From Rhizobiaceae bacterium (GTDB lineage Bacteria; Pseudomonadota; Alphaproteobacteria; Rhizobiales; Rhizobiaceae), in assembly GCA_023953845.1 (NCBI GenBank), contig JAMLJC010000001.1, positions 3,792,501 through 3,856,500 on the forward strand: a stretch of 64,000 nucleotides of DNA, written 5' to 3'. Both the position numbers and the translations under genes were made by a program. The notes below the pieces were generated by a model. The model saw only the letters and a program-made list of their open reading frames with translations, did not search any database and had not been told where the DNA came from. Shown one piece after another: positions 18,517 through 27,399 of the stretch. The stretch's first letter is position 1; every line of letters begins with the position of its first letter.

Positions 18517-18556
18517 AAAAAAGCAGCGACCCGCGCGATTGCACGCGCGGGTCGCT
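18517..18556 (-). terminator. intrinsic terminator of rne
   Basis: Perfect 13-bp inverted repeat (18525-18537 with 18544-18556) around ATTGCA, followed in the minus-strand direction by six T (18522-18517). It lies 32 bases after the rne stop. The plus strand also has five T after the stem, so it can work in both directions. Confidence 0.85.
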
Positions 18557-18587
18557 TTTTCGTGAGTGTTGATTGGTGTTTCGCAGC

Positions 18588-21575
18588 CTAGAAGAAGCTC
18601 TTGCCGCGCTGCCACCAGCCGCCCTTTTTGGGCTTGGCTTCCGCTTCCGGCTCCGTGGCGGCCGGCGAAGAAACAGCCTCTGCCGGTGGCGTCTCCACGA
18701 CAACCTGTTCTGCCGCGACGGATTCTTCTTCGGCCGGCACGCTGGCATCGTTGAAGGTCTCCGCGGCTGCCGGGGTCTCAGCCACGGCTTCGGTCGCCTC
18801 CGTCTTCTTGCGGCTTGCGCGCGGCTTTCGGGCGGGCTTCTCTGTCGCCACGCCATCCGCCGCATCCGACTTGCGCGCGCGAGGCTTCCGTTTCGGCTTT
18901 TCAACGACAGGTTCCGCAATCGCCTCCACGGGTTCGACGGTCTCCACAGGCAGATCGACTTCGGAAGTCGAAGGCTCCGAACCCGCCTCTACCGCCTCCT
19001 GGGCGTCGAAATCGGAGATGGCTTCGGCTGGCGCCGCAGCCAGATCTCTGCCATCGGCGGATTCCGCGTCGGCTCCGTTGTCGTCCGCTCCTTCCGCACC
19101 GTCTTCACGGCGGTTGCGCTTGCCGCCGCGCTTGCCGCGCCGCCGCTTCTTGCGCTCGCTTTCCGAGGTCGCGGATTGCTCGGCTGTAACGACGACATCG
19201 TTCCCCCACGCCTCATCGTCGGAGCCGTCTTCGCCATCCGTATCGTCTACGCCGGCAACAGCATCGGCGTCGTCTGACGCTGCCTGTTCGGCAGGCGAGC
19301 GATGTTCGTCGTCACGGTCACGACCGCCGCGACGACGCCGGCGGCGCCGCTTCTTGCGGTCGCGATTATGCTCGCCGTCATGGGCATGCTGGCCGTCGCT
19401 CCGCTCGTTGCGCTGCGCCGGCTTGCCGTCGTTCTCGAGTTCCGAATCGTCTTCCTCGACGATCTCGTCCTCGATGAGATCGGGCTCTTCGTAGGCCGGC
19501 GCGGGCAGGCTGGCCGGTTCGACGAAATCGGCAGGCTTCTCCGCGATTGCGCCACGCAGGATCGCATAATGCTGGGAGCCGAGCGTTTCATCGACCTCGA
19601 TGGTGACCGTCAAGGCGAAACGACGCTCCAGTTCCGCCAGCGTGCTGCGCTTGTGATTGAGCACATAGAGCGCGGTCGCCGTCGGCGTGCGGACGATCAG
19701 ATGATGATGCGAATCCTTGAGCAGCGATTCTTCGATGGCGCGCACCACCATCAGCGCGACGGAGGAGTCCGAACGCACATGACCGGTTCCGCCGCAATGC
19801 GGGCAGGGCTTCATGGTCGATTCGAGCACCGATGCGCGGATGCGCTGGCGGCTCATCTCCATCAGGCCGAAATGCGATATCCGGCCGACCTGGATTCGTG
19901 CCCGGTCGTTTTTCAGATGATCCTTCAGCCGCTTCTCGACCGCCCGGTTGTTCCGGTTCTCCTCCATGTCGATGAAGTCGATGACGATCAGGCCGGCGAG
20001 GTCGCGCAGCCTGAGCTGGCGCGCCACTTCCTCCGCCGCTTCCAGATTGGTCTGGAGCGCGGTGTCCTCGATCGAGTGCTCCTTGGTCGAGCGCCCCGAG
20101 TTCACATCGATCGAAACCAGCGCTTCGGTCTGGTTGATGATGATGTAGCCGCCGCTCTTCAGCGTCACCTGAGGCTGGAGCATCTTGTCGAGCTGTGCTT
20201 CGATGCCGTTGCGGGCGAAGATCGGCGTGGTGTCGCGATAGGGCTGAACCACTTTTGCGTGGCTGGGCATCAGCATGCGCATGAAGTCCTTTGCCTCGCG
20301 ATAGCCTTCGTCGCCGGCAACCAGGATTTCGCTGATGTCCTTGTTGTAGAGGTCGCGCACGGAGCGCTTGATCAGCGAGCCTTCCTCGTAGACGAGGGCA
20401 GGGGCGGTGGATTGCAGCGTCAGATTGCGGACATTCTCCCACAGCCGCATCAGATATTCGTAGTCGCGCTTGATTTCGGCCTTGGTGCGGTTCTCGCCGG
20501 CCGTGCGCAGGATCACGCCCATGCCTTCTGGCACTTCGAGATCCTTCACAACGTCCTTAAGGCGCTTGCGATCCTGCGCATTGGTGATCTTGCGCGAGAT
20601 GCCGCCGCCGCGCGCGGTGTTCGGCATCAGCACGGAATACCGGCCGGCAAGCGACAGGTAGGTGGTCATCGCGGCGCCCTTGTTGCCGCGTTCCTCCTTT
20701 ACGACCTGAACCAGCAGGATTTGCCGGCGCTTGATGACTTCCTGGATCTTGTACTGGCGGCGGAGCGGCTTGCGGCGCGCGCGCACTTCCTCGAGCGCAT
20801 CCTCGGCGCCGACCGATTCGATTTCGCCTTCCTCGGCCGAAGAATTGCGGATTTCCTCGACTGTGCCCCGATCTTGGCTATCGTCCGAGGTCGCTTCCGC
20901 GACCGGTTCCGAAATCAGGTCGCCTTCGATCGATGCAGCCAGAGGGCGACCGCTTCCGGCGGGGTCCTCGTCATCGTCTGCGGTGTCGGATTCGGTCGAT
21001 GCGCCGGCGTCGTCGGAAACGTCGACGGCTTCCGCAGCCGCGCCGTTTTCCTCCTCGGTCCCGTAGGAGCCGGTCGATTCGCCGAGGGTTTCGACGATCT
21101 CGACCTCGTCCAGCTCGACCAGGGAGCCGCCGCTTTCGCCCTCGGATTCGGCCTGGTGCTGATCCTCGGCGCCGCGGGCCGACTGTCCGTTCCTGCCCCG
21201 GGCCCGGCGCTTCCGCCGCCCGCGGCGATCATTGCGATCGCCGTTTCCGTCTTCCTCGTCCTCGTCGTCATCATCTTCGGCGCGGGCCTGCGCTGCTTCC
21301 GCCTTCAGGAGTGCCTGACGGTCGGCGACGGGGATCTGGTAGTAATCGGGATGAATCTCGCTGAAGGCGAGAAAACCGTGACGGTTCCCGCCATATTCCA
21401 CGAAAGCTGCCTGAAGCGATGGCTCCACCCGCGTCACGCGGGCCAGGTAGATGTTTCCTCTGAGCTGCTTCTTGTCCTGGGATTCGAAATCGAATTCTTC
21501 GATACGGTTACCGCGTACGACGACGACGCGCGTTTCCTCCGGGTGGGAGGCGTCGATAAGCATTTTGTTGGGCAT
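18588..21575 (-). CDS. rne: ribonuclease E
   Basis: 995-residue RNase E, the endonuclease that starts mRNA decay and rRNA processing and scaffolds the degradosome. The N-terminus (MPNKMLIDASHPEETRVVVVRGNRIEEFDFES) leads into an S1 domain split by an acidic then basic insertion of about 170 residues (about 95-260), a feature of alphaproteobacterial RNase E. The catalytic core has SIDVNSGRST and VIDFIDMEENRNNRAVEKRL with the metal-binding aspartates, and the zinc-link CPHCGGTGHVRS. The last 300 residues are low-complexity Glu/Ala/Lys/Arg and end in KKGGWWQRGKSFF, a conserved terminal motif. A long untranslated leader probably lies upstream. Confidence 0.97.
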   Translation of the reverse strand: MPNKMLIDASHPEETRVVVVRGNRIEEFDFESQDKKQLRGNIYLARVTRVEPSLQAAFVEYGGNRHGFLAFSEIHPDYYQIPVADRQALLKAEAAQARAEDDDDEDEEDGNGDRNDRRGRRKRRARGRNGQSARGAEDQHQAESEGESGGSLVELDEVEIVETLGESTGSYGTEEENGAAAEAVDVSDDAGASTESDTADDDEDPAGSGRPLAASIEGDLISEPVAEATSDDSQDRGTVEEIRNSSAEEGEIESVGAEDALEEVRARRKPLRRQYKIQEVIKRRQILLVQVVKEERGNKGAAMTTYLSLAGRYSVLMPNTARGGGISRKITNAQDRKRLKDVVKDLEVPEGMGVILRTAGENRTKAEIKRDYEYLMRLWENVRNLTLQSTAPALVYEEGSLIKRSVRDLYNKDISEILVAGDEGYREAKDFMRMLMPSHAKVVQPYRDTTPIFARNGIEAQLDKMLQPQVTLKSGGYIIINQTEALVSIDVNSGRSTKEHSIEDTALQTNLEAAEEVARQLRLRDLAGLIVIDFIDMEENRNNRAVEKRLKDHLKNDRARIQVGRISHFGLMEMSRQRIRASVLESTMKPCPHCGGTGHVRSDSSVALMVVRAIEESLLKDSHHHLIVRTPTATALYVLNHKRSTLAELERRFALTVTIEVDETLGSQHYAILRGAIAEKPADFVEPASLPAPAYEEPDLIEDEIVEEDDSELENDGKPAQRNERSDGQHAHDGEHNRDRKKRRRRRRRGGRDRDDEHRSPAEQAASDDADAVAGVDDTDGEDGSDDEAWGNDVVVTAEQSATSESERKKRRRGKRGGKRNRREDGAEGADDNGADAESADGRDLAAAPAEAISDFDAQEAVEAGSEPSTSEVDLPVETVEPVEAIAEPVVEKPKRKPRARKSDAADGVATEKPARKPRASRKKTEATEAVAETPAAAETFNDASVPAEEESVAAEQVVVETPPAEAVSSPAATEPEAEAKPKKGGWWQRGKSFF

Positions 21576-22216
21576 TATTCATTGTCTCCCCGGCGTCCGC
21601 GAGTTCTCTCCGGGAGAATCTTGGGAAACCCGCTGGTAAAGCGCCGGACCAAATTGCGTCCGCCGGTCGCAGTTCACCCCGCGCCACAAGCATGCTGCCG
21701 GCGTCGCGCCGATTGGCGTCGGGCCGGGCTGCCATGCTGGGATGTGCGCTGAGAGTCATCGCGTATCCTTGCGGACAATTTCAACTAAGGCCCGGCGTGG
21801 CCGGACCAGCTCGTGCTCACGAAGAGCCGGCGCGAAACATACGTTCCGGCCGTTTTCCTTAACATCAAGGTTCCGCGTCACCGGAACGCCTTGAAGAAAT
21901 CTTTCGGGTCTACGCGCCGCGCCTGCCGCATCCGTGACGGGAACCGCCGCTTCCTCACCTTCACCACAATCCTGAGTGTAGGCGGACACGTGCGAGAGCA
22001 TTGCAGTGATCCAGTGTCGCTTTTATGATTTGCCGGCATTCATGGCAACCCAAAATCGGCTGGCTCGGTCGAGCTGGCTTCCTTTACGGAAGGCGCCCGC
22101 GAAAAGGCTTGGTTAACCTTACGAAGCTACCAATCGTTAATCGCTTGGCGGCCGGCGCATTTCGCAAGGCCAAGGGGTCTGCCGGCGGAACGGCGCAGTT
22201 CGGCTTTTATGTGGGA
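21576..22216. other. divergent intergenic region between rne and the amidase gene
   Basis: About 640 bases without a convincing gene. It must carry promoters for rne (minus) and the amidase (plus). A hairpin-forming repeat (21789-21796 with 21800-21807, one G-T pair) lies in the presumed rne leader. On the minus strand an 83-codon frame starts at 21759 behind AAGGATACGCG and overlaps the first 68 bases of rne; it is Arg-rich without recognisable family features and I do not call it a gene. An AT-richer stretch at about 22100-22150 could hold the amidase promoter, but no clear -35/-10 pair is seen. Confidence 0.5.
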
Positions 22217-23446
22217 ATGATCTTGTCGAAAGGGAAGTGCACGGACGGTCTTCCCGCCAGCAGGCTGCTTCTGGCGTTTGTCCTGTTTGCGACGTGGCTG
22301 CTCGCCGCGATGGGGCCTGCCGGGGCGGACACGCTGACGGCGACGGCGTTTCGCGTGGCCGGCGACGCGAACCATGTGCGCATCGTCATGGAATTCGACA
22401 GCGAGCCCGAGCCGCGCTGGTTCATGCTGCGTGCGCCGCACCGGCTGGTCGTCGATCTGCCGCGTACCGAATTCCGGCTCGACCCGACCGACCTCAAATC
22501 GCGCGGACTGCTGGCGAATGTGCGACTGGGCCATGTGGACGAAACGTCTTCGCGCCTGCTGGTGGCGGCGAAAGGACCTTTTGCTATAGACAAGGTCGAT
22601 ATCCTGAAAAACGAGGATGCGCCCGGCTATCGCCTCGCCATCGATCTCTCGTCCACCTCGGAGACCGCCTTCGAGCAGGCGCTCGCCGACCAGGCCCTGA
22701 CCACGGCGTCCAGCCAGGCGACGCCGAAGACCGACCGGGTCAAGGATGTGCACAAGCCATTCGTCGTGGTCATAGATCCCGGTCACGGCGGGATCGACGG
22801 CGGCGCGAAAGGCACGAGCGGCGCCGTGGAGAAGGAGGTCACGCTGGCTTTTGCACGCGAACTGCGTGACTTGCTGGCGGCGACCGGCAAATATCAGGTT
22901 TCTATGACGCGCGACGGCGACGAGTTCCTGCGCCTCGACGACCGCGTCCGGATCGCGCGCGAACGAGGCGCCGATCTGCTGGTCTCGATCCATGCCGACA
23001 CGATCAGCGTAAAGGGGCTGCGCGGCGCCACCGTCTACACCGTCTCGGACAAGGCGTCCGACCCCGAGGCCGAAGCGCTGGCCATTCGCGAAAACCTCGC
23101 GGATCAGGTTGCCGGCATCGACATCCAGGACGCCGACACGGAGGTTGCCGACATACTGGTCGATCTCATCCGCCGCGAAACGCACAGCTTCTCAATCCGG
23201 TTCGCACGCACTTTGGTCGGCGAGCTTTCGAATTCCATCGGCGTCATCAACAATCCGCATCGCTTTGCCGGATTCAAGGTGCTAAAGGCGCCCGACGTAC
23301 CTTCGGTGCTGGTCGAATTGGGTTATCTTTCGAACCCCAAGGATGAGCAGCTCATGCAGGATGCGGGTTGGCGCAGGAAGGCGGCGGAAAGCATCGCCAA
23401 GGCGGTCGCGGATTTCGCCGGGGCCCGCGCCGGTGCTGGCGGATGA
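22217..23446 (+). CDS. amiC: N-acetylmuramoyl-L-alanine amidase (AMIN + Amidase_3)
   Basis: Protein of about 409 residues with an N-terminal signal (LLLAFVLFATWLLAAMGPAGA), an AMIN domain (about residues 40-150) that targets such enzymes to septal peptidoglycan, and a zinc-dependent Amidase_3 domain with VVIDPGHGGIDGGAKG (zinc His), EKEVTLAFARELRD (zinc Glu), LLVSIHAD (zinc His) and VLVELGYLSN (catalytic Glu). It cleaves the amide between MurNAc and the stem peptide to separate daughter cells. ATG 22217 was chosen because it directly precedes the signal peptide; GTG 22211 is possible. PBP1A follows after about 200 bases on the same strand. The symbol rests on domain order. Confidence 0.9.
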   Translation: MILSKGKCTDGLPASRLLLAFVLFATWLLAAMGPAGADTLTATAFRVAGDANHVRIVMEFDSEPEPRWFMLRAPHRLVVDLPRTEFRLDPTDLKSRGLLANVRLGHVDETSSRLLVAAKGPFAIDKVDILKNEDAPGYRLAIDLSSTSETAFEQALADQALTTASSQATPKTDRVKDVHKPFVVVIDPGHGGIDGGAKGTSGAVEKEVTLAFARELRDLLAATGKYQVSMTRDGDEFLRLDDRVRIARERGADLLVSIHADTISVKGLRGATVYTVSDKASDPEAEALAIRENLADQVAGIDIQDADTEVADILVDLIRRETHSFSIRFARTLVGELSNSIGVINNPHRFAGFKVLKAPDVPSVLVELGYLSNPKDEQLMQDAGWRRKAAESIAKAVADFAGARAGAGG

Positions 23447-23651
23447 AGGCTCTGCGCGGCGGCATGACCGTTGCCTTGCGGGCACACCTTCGCAAATGTT
23501 CGCCTTTTGGACGGGCAAAGTGCCCGTTGCCGCATTTTGCACACATGGGCGGACGATGGATGGACATATTGAAGTCGCAATCTGAGGCGCGGGAAGCTCT
23601 CCGCTCCGGCAAGCGGCCGGGCGGGATTGCGGAATACGGACTGGAGCGGGC

Positions 23652-26090
23652 ATGATCAGGCTGATCGGCTATTTCTTCGGCATCGGCGTCGCGCTGGCGC
23701 TGTTGGCGGCCGCCGGCGTCGCGGCCTATGTCGGCCATCTGACCAAGGACCTTCCCGACTACGAGGTGCTGGCCAATTACGAGCCGCCGGTCACCACCCG
23801 CATTCATGCCGCCGATGGCGAACTGATGGGCGAATTCGCGCGCCAGCGCCGCCTTTATCTGCCGATCCAGGCAATCCCGGATCGCGTCAAGGCAGCCTTC
23901 CTGTCGGCTGAGGACAAGAATTTCTACAAGCATCCCGGCGTCGATTTCGAGGGTATCGTCCGCGCCGCGCTCGTCTATGCGAAGGGCGGGCCGATGCAGG
24001 GCGGCTCGACCATTACGCAGCAGGTGGCGAAGAACTTCCTGCTCACCAACGAACGGTCGCTGGAGCGCAAGATCAAGGAGGCGGTGCTCTCCTTCCGCAT
24101 CGAGCAGGCCTATTCCAAGGACCGTATCCTCGAACTCTATCTCAACGAGATCTTCTTCGGCCTCGGCGCCTACGGCATCGCCGGCGCGGCGCTGACCTAT
24201 TTCGACAAGTCGGTCAACGAACTGACCGTGGCTGAGGCCGCCTATCTCGCGGCCTTGCCGAAGGGGCCGTCGAACTACCATCCGTTCCGCTATGAGGAGC
24301 GCGCCATCGAGCGCCGCAACTGGGTCATCGACCAGATGGTCGAGAACGGGTACGTGACCAAGGAAGAGGGCGACAAGGCCAAGGCCAGCCCGCTCGGCGT
24401 CTCGCCCCGCCGCAACGGCACCTATCTCTTTGCCGGGGAGTATTTCACCGAGGAGGTGCGCCGCGAGATCATTTCCCGCTACGGCGAGGATGCTCTCTAC
24501 GAGGGCGGCCTGTCCGTCCGCACTACGCTCGATCCAAAGATGCAGCTCATGGCCCGCAAGGCGCTGCATGCCGGCCTGGTCAAGTTCGACCGCCTGCGCG
24601 GCTACCGCGGGCCCAAGCAGCACGTAGATATTTCCGGCGACTGGGGCGAGGCTGTCGGCGAGGTGAAGGGCCTCTCCGATATCCCGGAATGGCGTCTGGC
24701 AGTGGTGCTGGACGGCTCCGATTCGAGCCTTTCGATCGGACTCCAGCCGGCGCGGCTCGCCTCCGGCGCGCTGGAGGAGAAGCGCGAGACCGGCACCATC
24801 TCCGCCGAGGACATGGGCTGGGCCATGCGTCACGTCGTCGACGGCAAGCGCGTCAAGGCGAAGTCGCCTGCCGATGTGCTGAAGCCCGGCGACGTCGTTT
24901 TCGTGGAGAAAAAGGAAGGCTCCGACAACGCCTACGAATTGCGGCAGCCGCCGGAAGTGTCGGGCGGCATGGTGGCGATGGACCCGCATACGGGCCGCGT
25001 GCTCGCCATGGTCGGCGGCTTCTCCTATGCCGAATCGGAATTCAACCGCGCCACGCAGGCGATGCGGCAGCCGGGTTCGTCGTTCAAGCCGATCGTCTAC
25101 GCCGCCGCGCTGGACAATGGCTATACGCCGGCTTCGGTCATCATGGACGGCCCGATCACCATCACCTCGGGCGGACAGAGCTGGACGCCGAAGAACTATG
25201 ACGGGAAGGCCGCCGGTCCGTCGACGCTGCGCAACGGCATCGAGCGTTCGCGCAACCTGATGACGGTGCGTCTCGCCAACGACATGGGCATGAAGATCGT
25301 CGCCGAATATGCGGAGCGCTTCGGCGTCTACGATCATCTTGCGCCTTATCTGCCGATGGCGCTGGGTTCCGGCGAGACGACCGTGATGCGCATGGTGTCG
25401 GCCTATTCGATCATGGCCAATGGCGGCCGGCAGATCAAACCGTCCATGATCGACCGTATCCAGGATCGCTATGGCAAGACCGTGTTCAAGCATGACGAGC
25501 GCGGCTGCGAAGGCTGCGTCGCGACCGAATGGACGGGACAGGCGGAGCCTGAACTGATCGACAATTCCGAGCAGGTGCTCGATCCGATGACCGCGTACCA
25601 GATCACGTCGATGATGGAAGGCGTGGTGCAGCGCGGCACGGCGGTGACCATCTCCGAACTCGGCCGCCCGATCGCCGGCAAGACCGGCACGACCAACGAC
25701 GAGAAGGACGCGTGGTTCGTGGGCTACACGCCGAACCTCGTGGTCGGTCTCTACATGGGCTACGACAAGCCGCAGAACCTTGGCAAGGGCGCCACCGGCG
25801 GCGGTCTGGCGGCTCCGATCTTCAAGGAGTTCATGGCCGATGCGCTCAAGGATACGCCGGTCGTGGACTTCAAGGTGCCGGAAGGCATGAAGCTGATCTC
25901 GATCAACCGTAAGACCGGCATGCGCGCCGGCGAAGGCGAGGGCGGCACGATCGTCGAGGCCTTCAAGCCCGGCACAGGTCCGGCCGACAGCTACTGGGTG
26001 ATCGGCATGGAAGGCGAGGGCACCACCACCGGCGAAATCTCCTCGGAAGCTCGCAAGGCGGTCACGGAATCGCCGGGCGGCCTCTACTAG
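23652..26090 (+). CDS. mrcA: penicillin-binding protein 1A (bifunctional)
   Basis: 812-residue class A PBP. An N-terminal membrane anchor (LIGYFFGIGVALALLAAAGVAAYVG) is followed by the GT51 glycosyltransferase domain with SAEDKNFYKHPGVDFEG and GGSTITQQVAKNFLL, an OB-like linker with KPGDVVFVEKKEG, and the transpeptidase domain with the active-site SSFKP (SxxK), SRN (SxN) and GKTGTTNDEKDAWF (KTG). It polymerises and cross-links peptidoglycan in the periplasm. A short GGAGCGGGC precedes the ATG. It follows the amidase gene on the same strand and ends at a good terminator. Confidence 0.96.
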   Translation: MIRLIGYFFGIGVALALLAAAGVAAYVGHLTKDLPDYEVLANYEPPVTTRIHAADGELMGEFARQRRLYLPIQAIPDRVKAAFLSAEDKNFYKHPGVDFEGIVRAALVYAKGGPMQGGSTITQQVAKNFLLTNERSLERKIKEAVLSFRIEQAYSKDRILELYLNEIFFGLGAYGIAGAALTYFDKSVNELTVAEAAYLAALPKGPSNYHPFRYEERAIERRNWVIDQMVENGYVTKEEGDKAKASPLGVSPRRNGTYLFAGEYFTEEVRREIISRYGEDALYEGGLSVRTTLDPKMQLMARKALHAGLVKFDRLRGYRGPKQHVDISGDWGEAVGEVKGLSDIPEWRLAVVLDGSDSSLSIGLQPARLASGALEEKRETGTISAEDMGWAMRHVVDGKRVKAKSPADVLKPGDVVFVEKKEGSDNAYELRQPPEVSGGMVAMDPHTGRVLAMVGGFSYAESEFNRATQAMRQPGSSFKPIVYAAALDNGYTPASVIMDGPITITSGGQSWTPKNYDGKAAGPSTLRNGIERSRNLMTVRLANDMGMKIVAEYAERFGVYDHLAPYLPMALGSGETTVMRMVSAYSIMANGGRQIKPSMIDRIQDRYGKTVFKHDERGCEGCVATEWTGQAEPELIDNSEQVLDPMTAYQITSMMEGVVQRGTAVTISELGRPIAGKTGTTNDEKDAWFVGYTPNLVVGLYMGYDKPQNLGKGATGGGLAAPIFKEFMADALKDTPVVDFKVPEGMKLISINRKTGMRAGEGEGGTIVEAFKPGTGPADSYWVIGMEGEGTTTGEISSEARKAVTESPGGLY

Positions 26091-26113
26091 GCGAAAGCCC
26101 GCGTAAACCGTGA

Positions 26114-26139
26114 ATGGGCCGGCAATGCCGGTCCATTTT
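26114..26139 (+). terminator. intrinsic terminator after PBP1A
   Basis: Ten-base stem (26114-26123 with 26127-26136; one G-T pair) around the loop AAT, followed by TTT. It lies 24 bases after the stop and separates mrcA from prfB. Confidence 0.7.
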
Positions 26140-26230
26140 GCTTTACAGCCCGATGCCGGCTCCCTATGTTCCGCGCCGATCGAAGGCCCGCGTCGTCCGA
26201 CGCGCCGTAAATTCAGGACATCGTTAGGAA

Positions 26231-27362
26231 ATGCGCACCGAAACCGAGAATCTGGTCGACGAAATCAAGCAGGCCATCGCCCTGCTGAGGAGGCATCTTT
26301 GACTGGGACCAGGCGCTGAAGCGACTGGACTATCTCAACATGCGCGCGGAAGACCCCGCGTTGTGGAACGATCCGCAGGAAGCGCAGAAGCTTATGCGCG
26401 AGCGGCAGACACTTGAAGACAACACCAAATTTATCAAAGGGTTGTCGCGGTCGCTCAACGACAATATCGAACTCATCGAACTCGGCGAGGCCGAAGGCGA
26501 TGAAGGCATCGTTTCGGAAGCCGAGGCGGCCATCCGTTCACTGTCGGGCGAGATCAAGGCTCGTCAGGTCGAGACAATGCTCTCTGGCGAGGCCGACGCC
26601 AACGACACCTATCTCGAAGTCCACGCTGGCGCCGGCGGGACCGAGAGCCAGGACTGGGCGAACATGCTGCTGCGCATGTATACGCGCTGGGCGGAGCGCC
26701 GCGGTTTCAAGGTCGAGGTTCTGGAAGTCCATGACGGCGAAGAGGCCGGCATCAAGTCCGCCACCATTCTCGTCAAGGGACACAACGCTTTCGGCTGGCT
26801 GAAGACCGAGTCCGGCGTGCACCGGCTCGTGCGCATTTCGCCCTACGACAGCAACGCCCGCCGCCACACCTCGTTTTCGAGCATCTGGGTCTATCCGGTG
26901 ATCGACGACACCATCGAGATCGAAATTCCGGAATCGGACGTCCGCATAGACACCTATCGTTCGTCGGGCGCTGGTGGCCAGCATGTCAACACCACCGACT
27001 CGGCCGTGCGCATCACGCACATCCCGACCGGCATCGCGGTTGCCTGCCAGGCAGGCCGGTCGCAGCACCAGAATCGCGCCAAGGCGTGGGAGATGCTGAG
27101 GTCGAGGCTTTACGAGGAGGAGCTGAAGAAGCGTGAGGCTGCGGCCAACGCGACGGAGGCCACCAAGACGGATATCGGCTGGGGCCACCAGATCCGATCC
27201 TATGTTTTACAGCCTTATCAACTGGTGAAGGATCTGCGCACCGGCTTTGAAAGCACCAGCCCGTCTGACGTGCTGGACGGCGACCTGGACGAATTCATGG
27301 AGGCCTCGCTCGCCCATCGCATCAAGGGCGGCGGAACAGAGGCGGTCGCTGACATCGACTGA
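26231..27362 (+). CDS. prfB: peptide chain release factor 2, with programmed +1 frameshift
   Basis: The gene is read in two frames. Codons 1-23 (ATG 26231) run to CTT (26297-26299) and an in-frame TGA at 26300; shifting +1 continues with GAC at 26301 (FDWDQALKRLDYLN) to the stop at 27360-27362, giving 376 residues. RF2 releases peptides at UGA and UAA. The peptidyl-hydrolase loop GGQ is at about 248-250 in SSGAGGQHVNTTDSAV. The stop-codon recognition tripeptide, SPF in E. coli, reads SPY at about 203-205 (ISPYDSNARRHTSF). Taking 26340 as a start would miss the first 36 residues. Confidence 0.96.
26288..26303 (+). promoter_or_regulatory. prfB autoregulatory +1 frameshift site
   Basis: An internal Shine-Dalgarno-like AGGAGG (26288-26293) stands three bases before CTT TGA C (26297-26303), the layout of the classical prfB recoding site. 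When RF2 is scarce, termination at TGA is slow, the ribosome slips +1 on CTT and full-length RF2 is made. The spacing matches E. coli; the SD-like stretch here is AGGAGG rather than AGGGGG. Confidence 0.93.
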
Positions 27363-27399
27363 TCGGCTGCGGCCGGATTCCAGCAAGCCGCGAAAGGCT

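Noticed and set aside
19302..21752. 816-codon plus-strand frame opposite rne
   Set aside because: Runs against RNase E and its leader; composition reflects the complementary acidic/basic repeats of rne.
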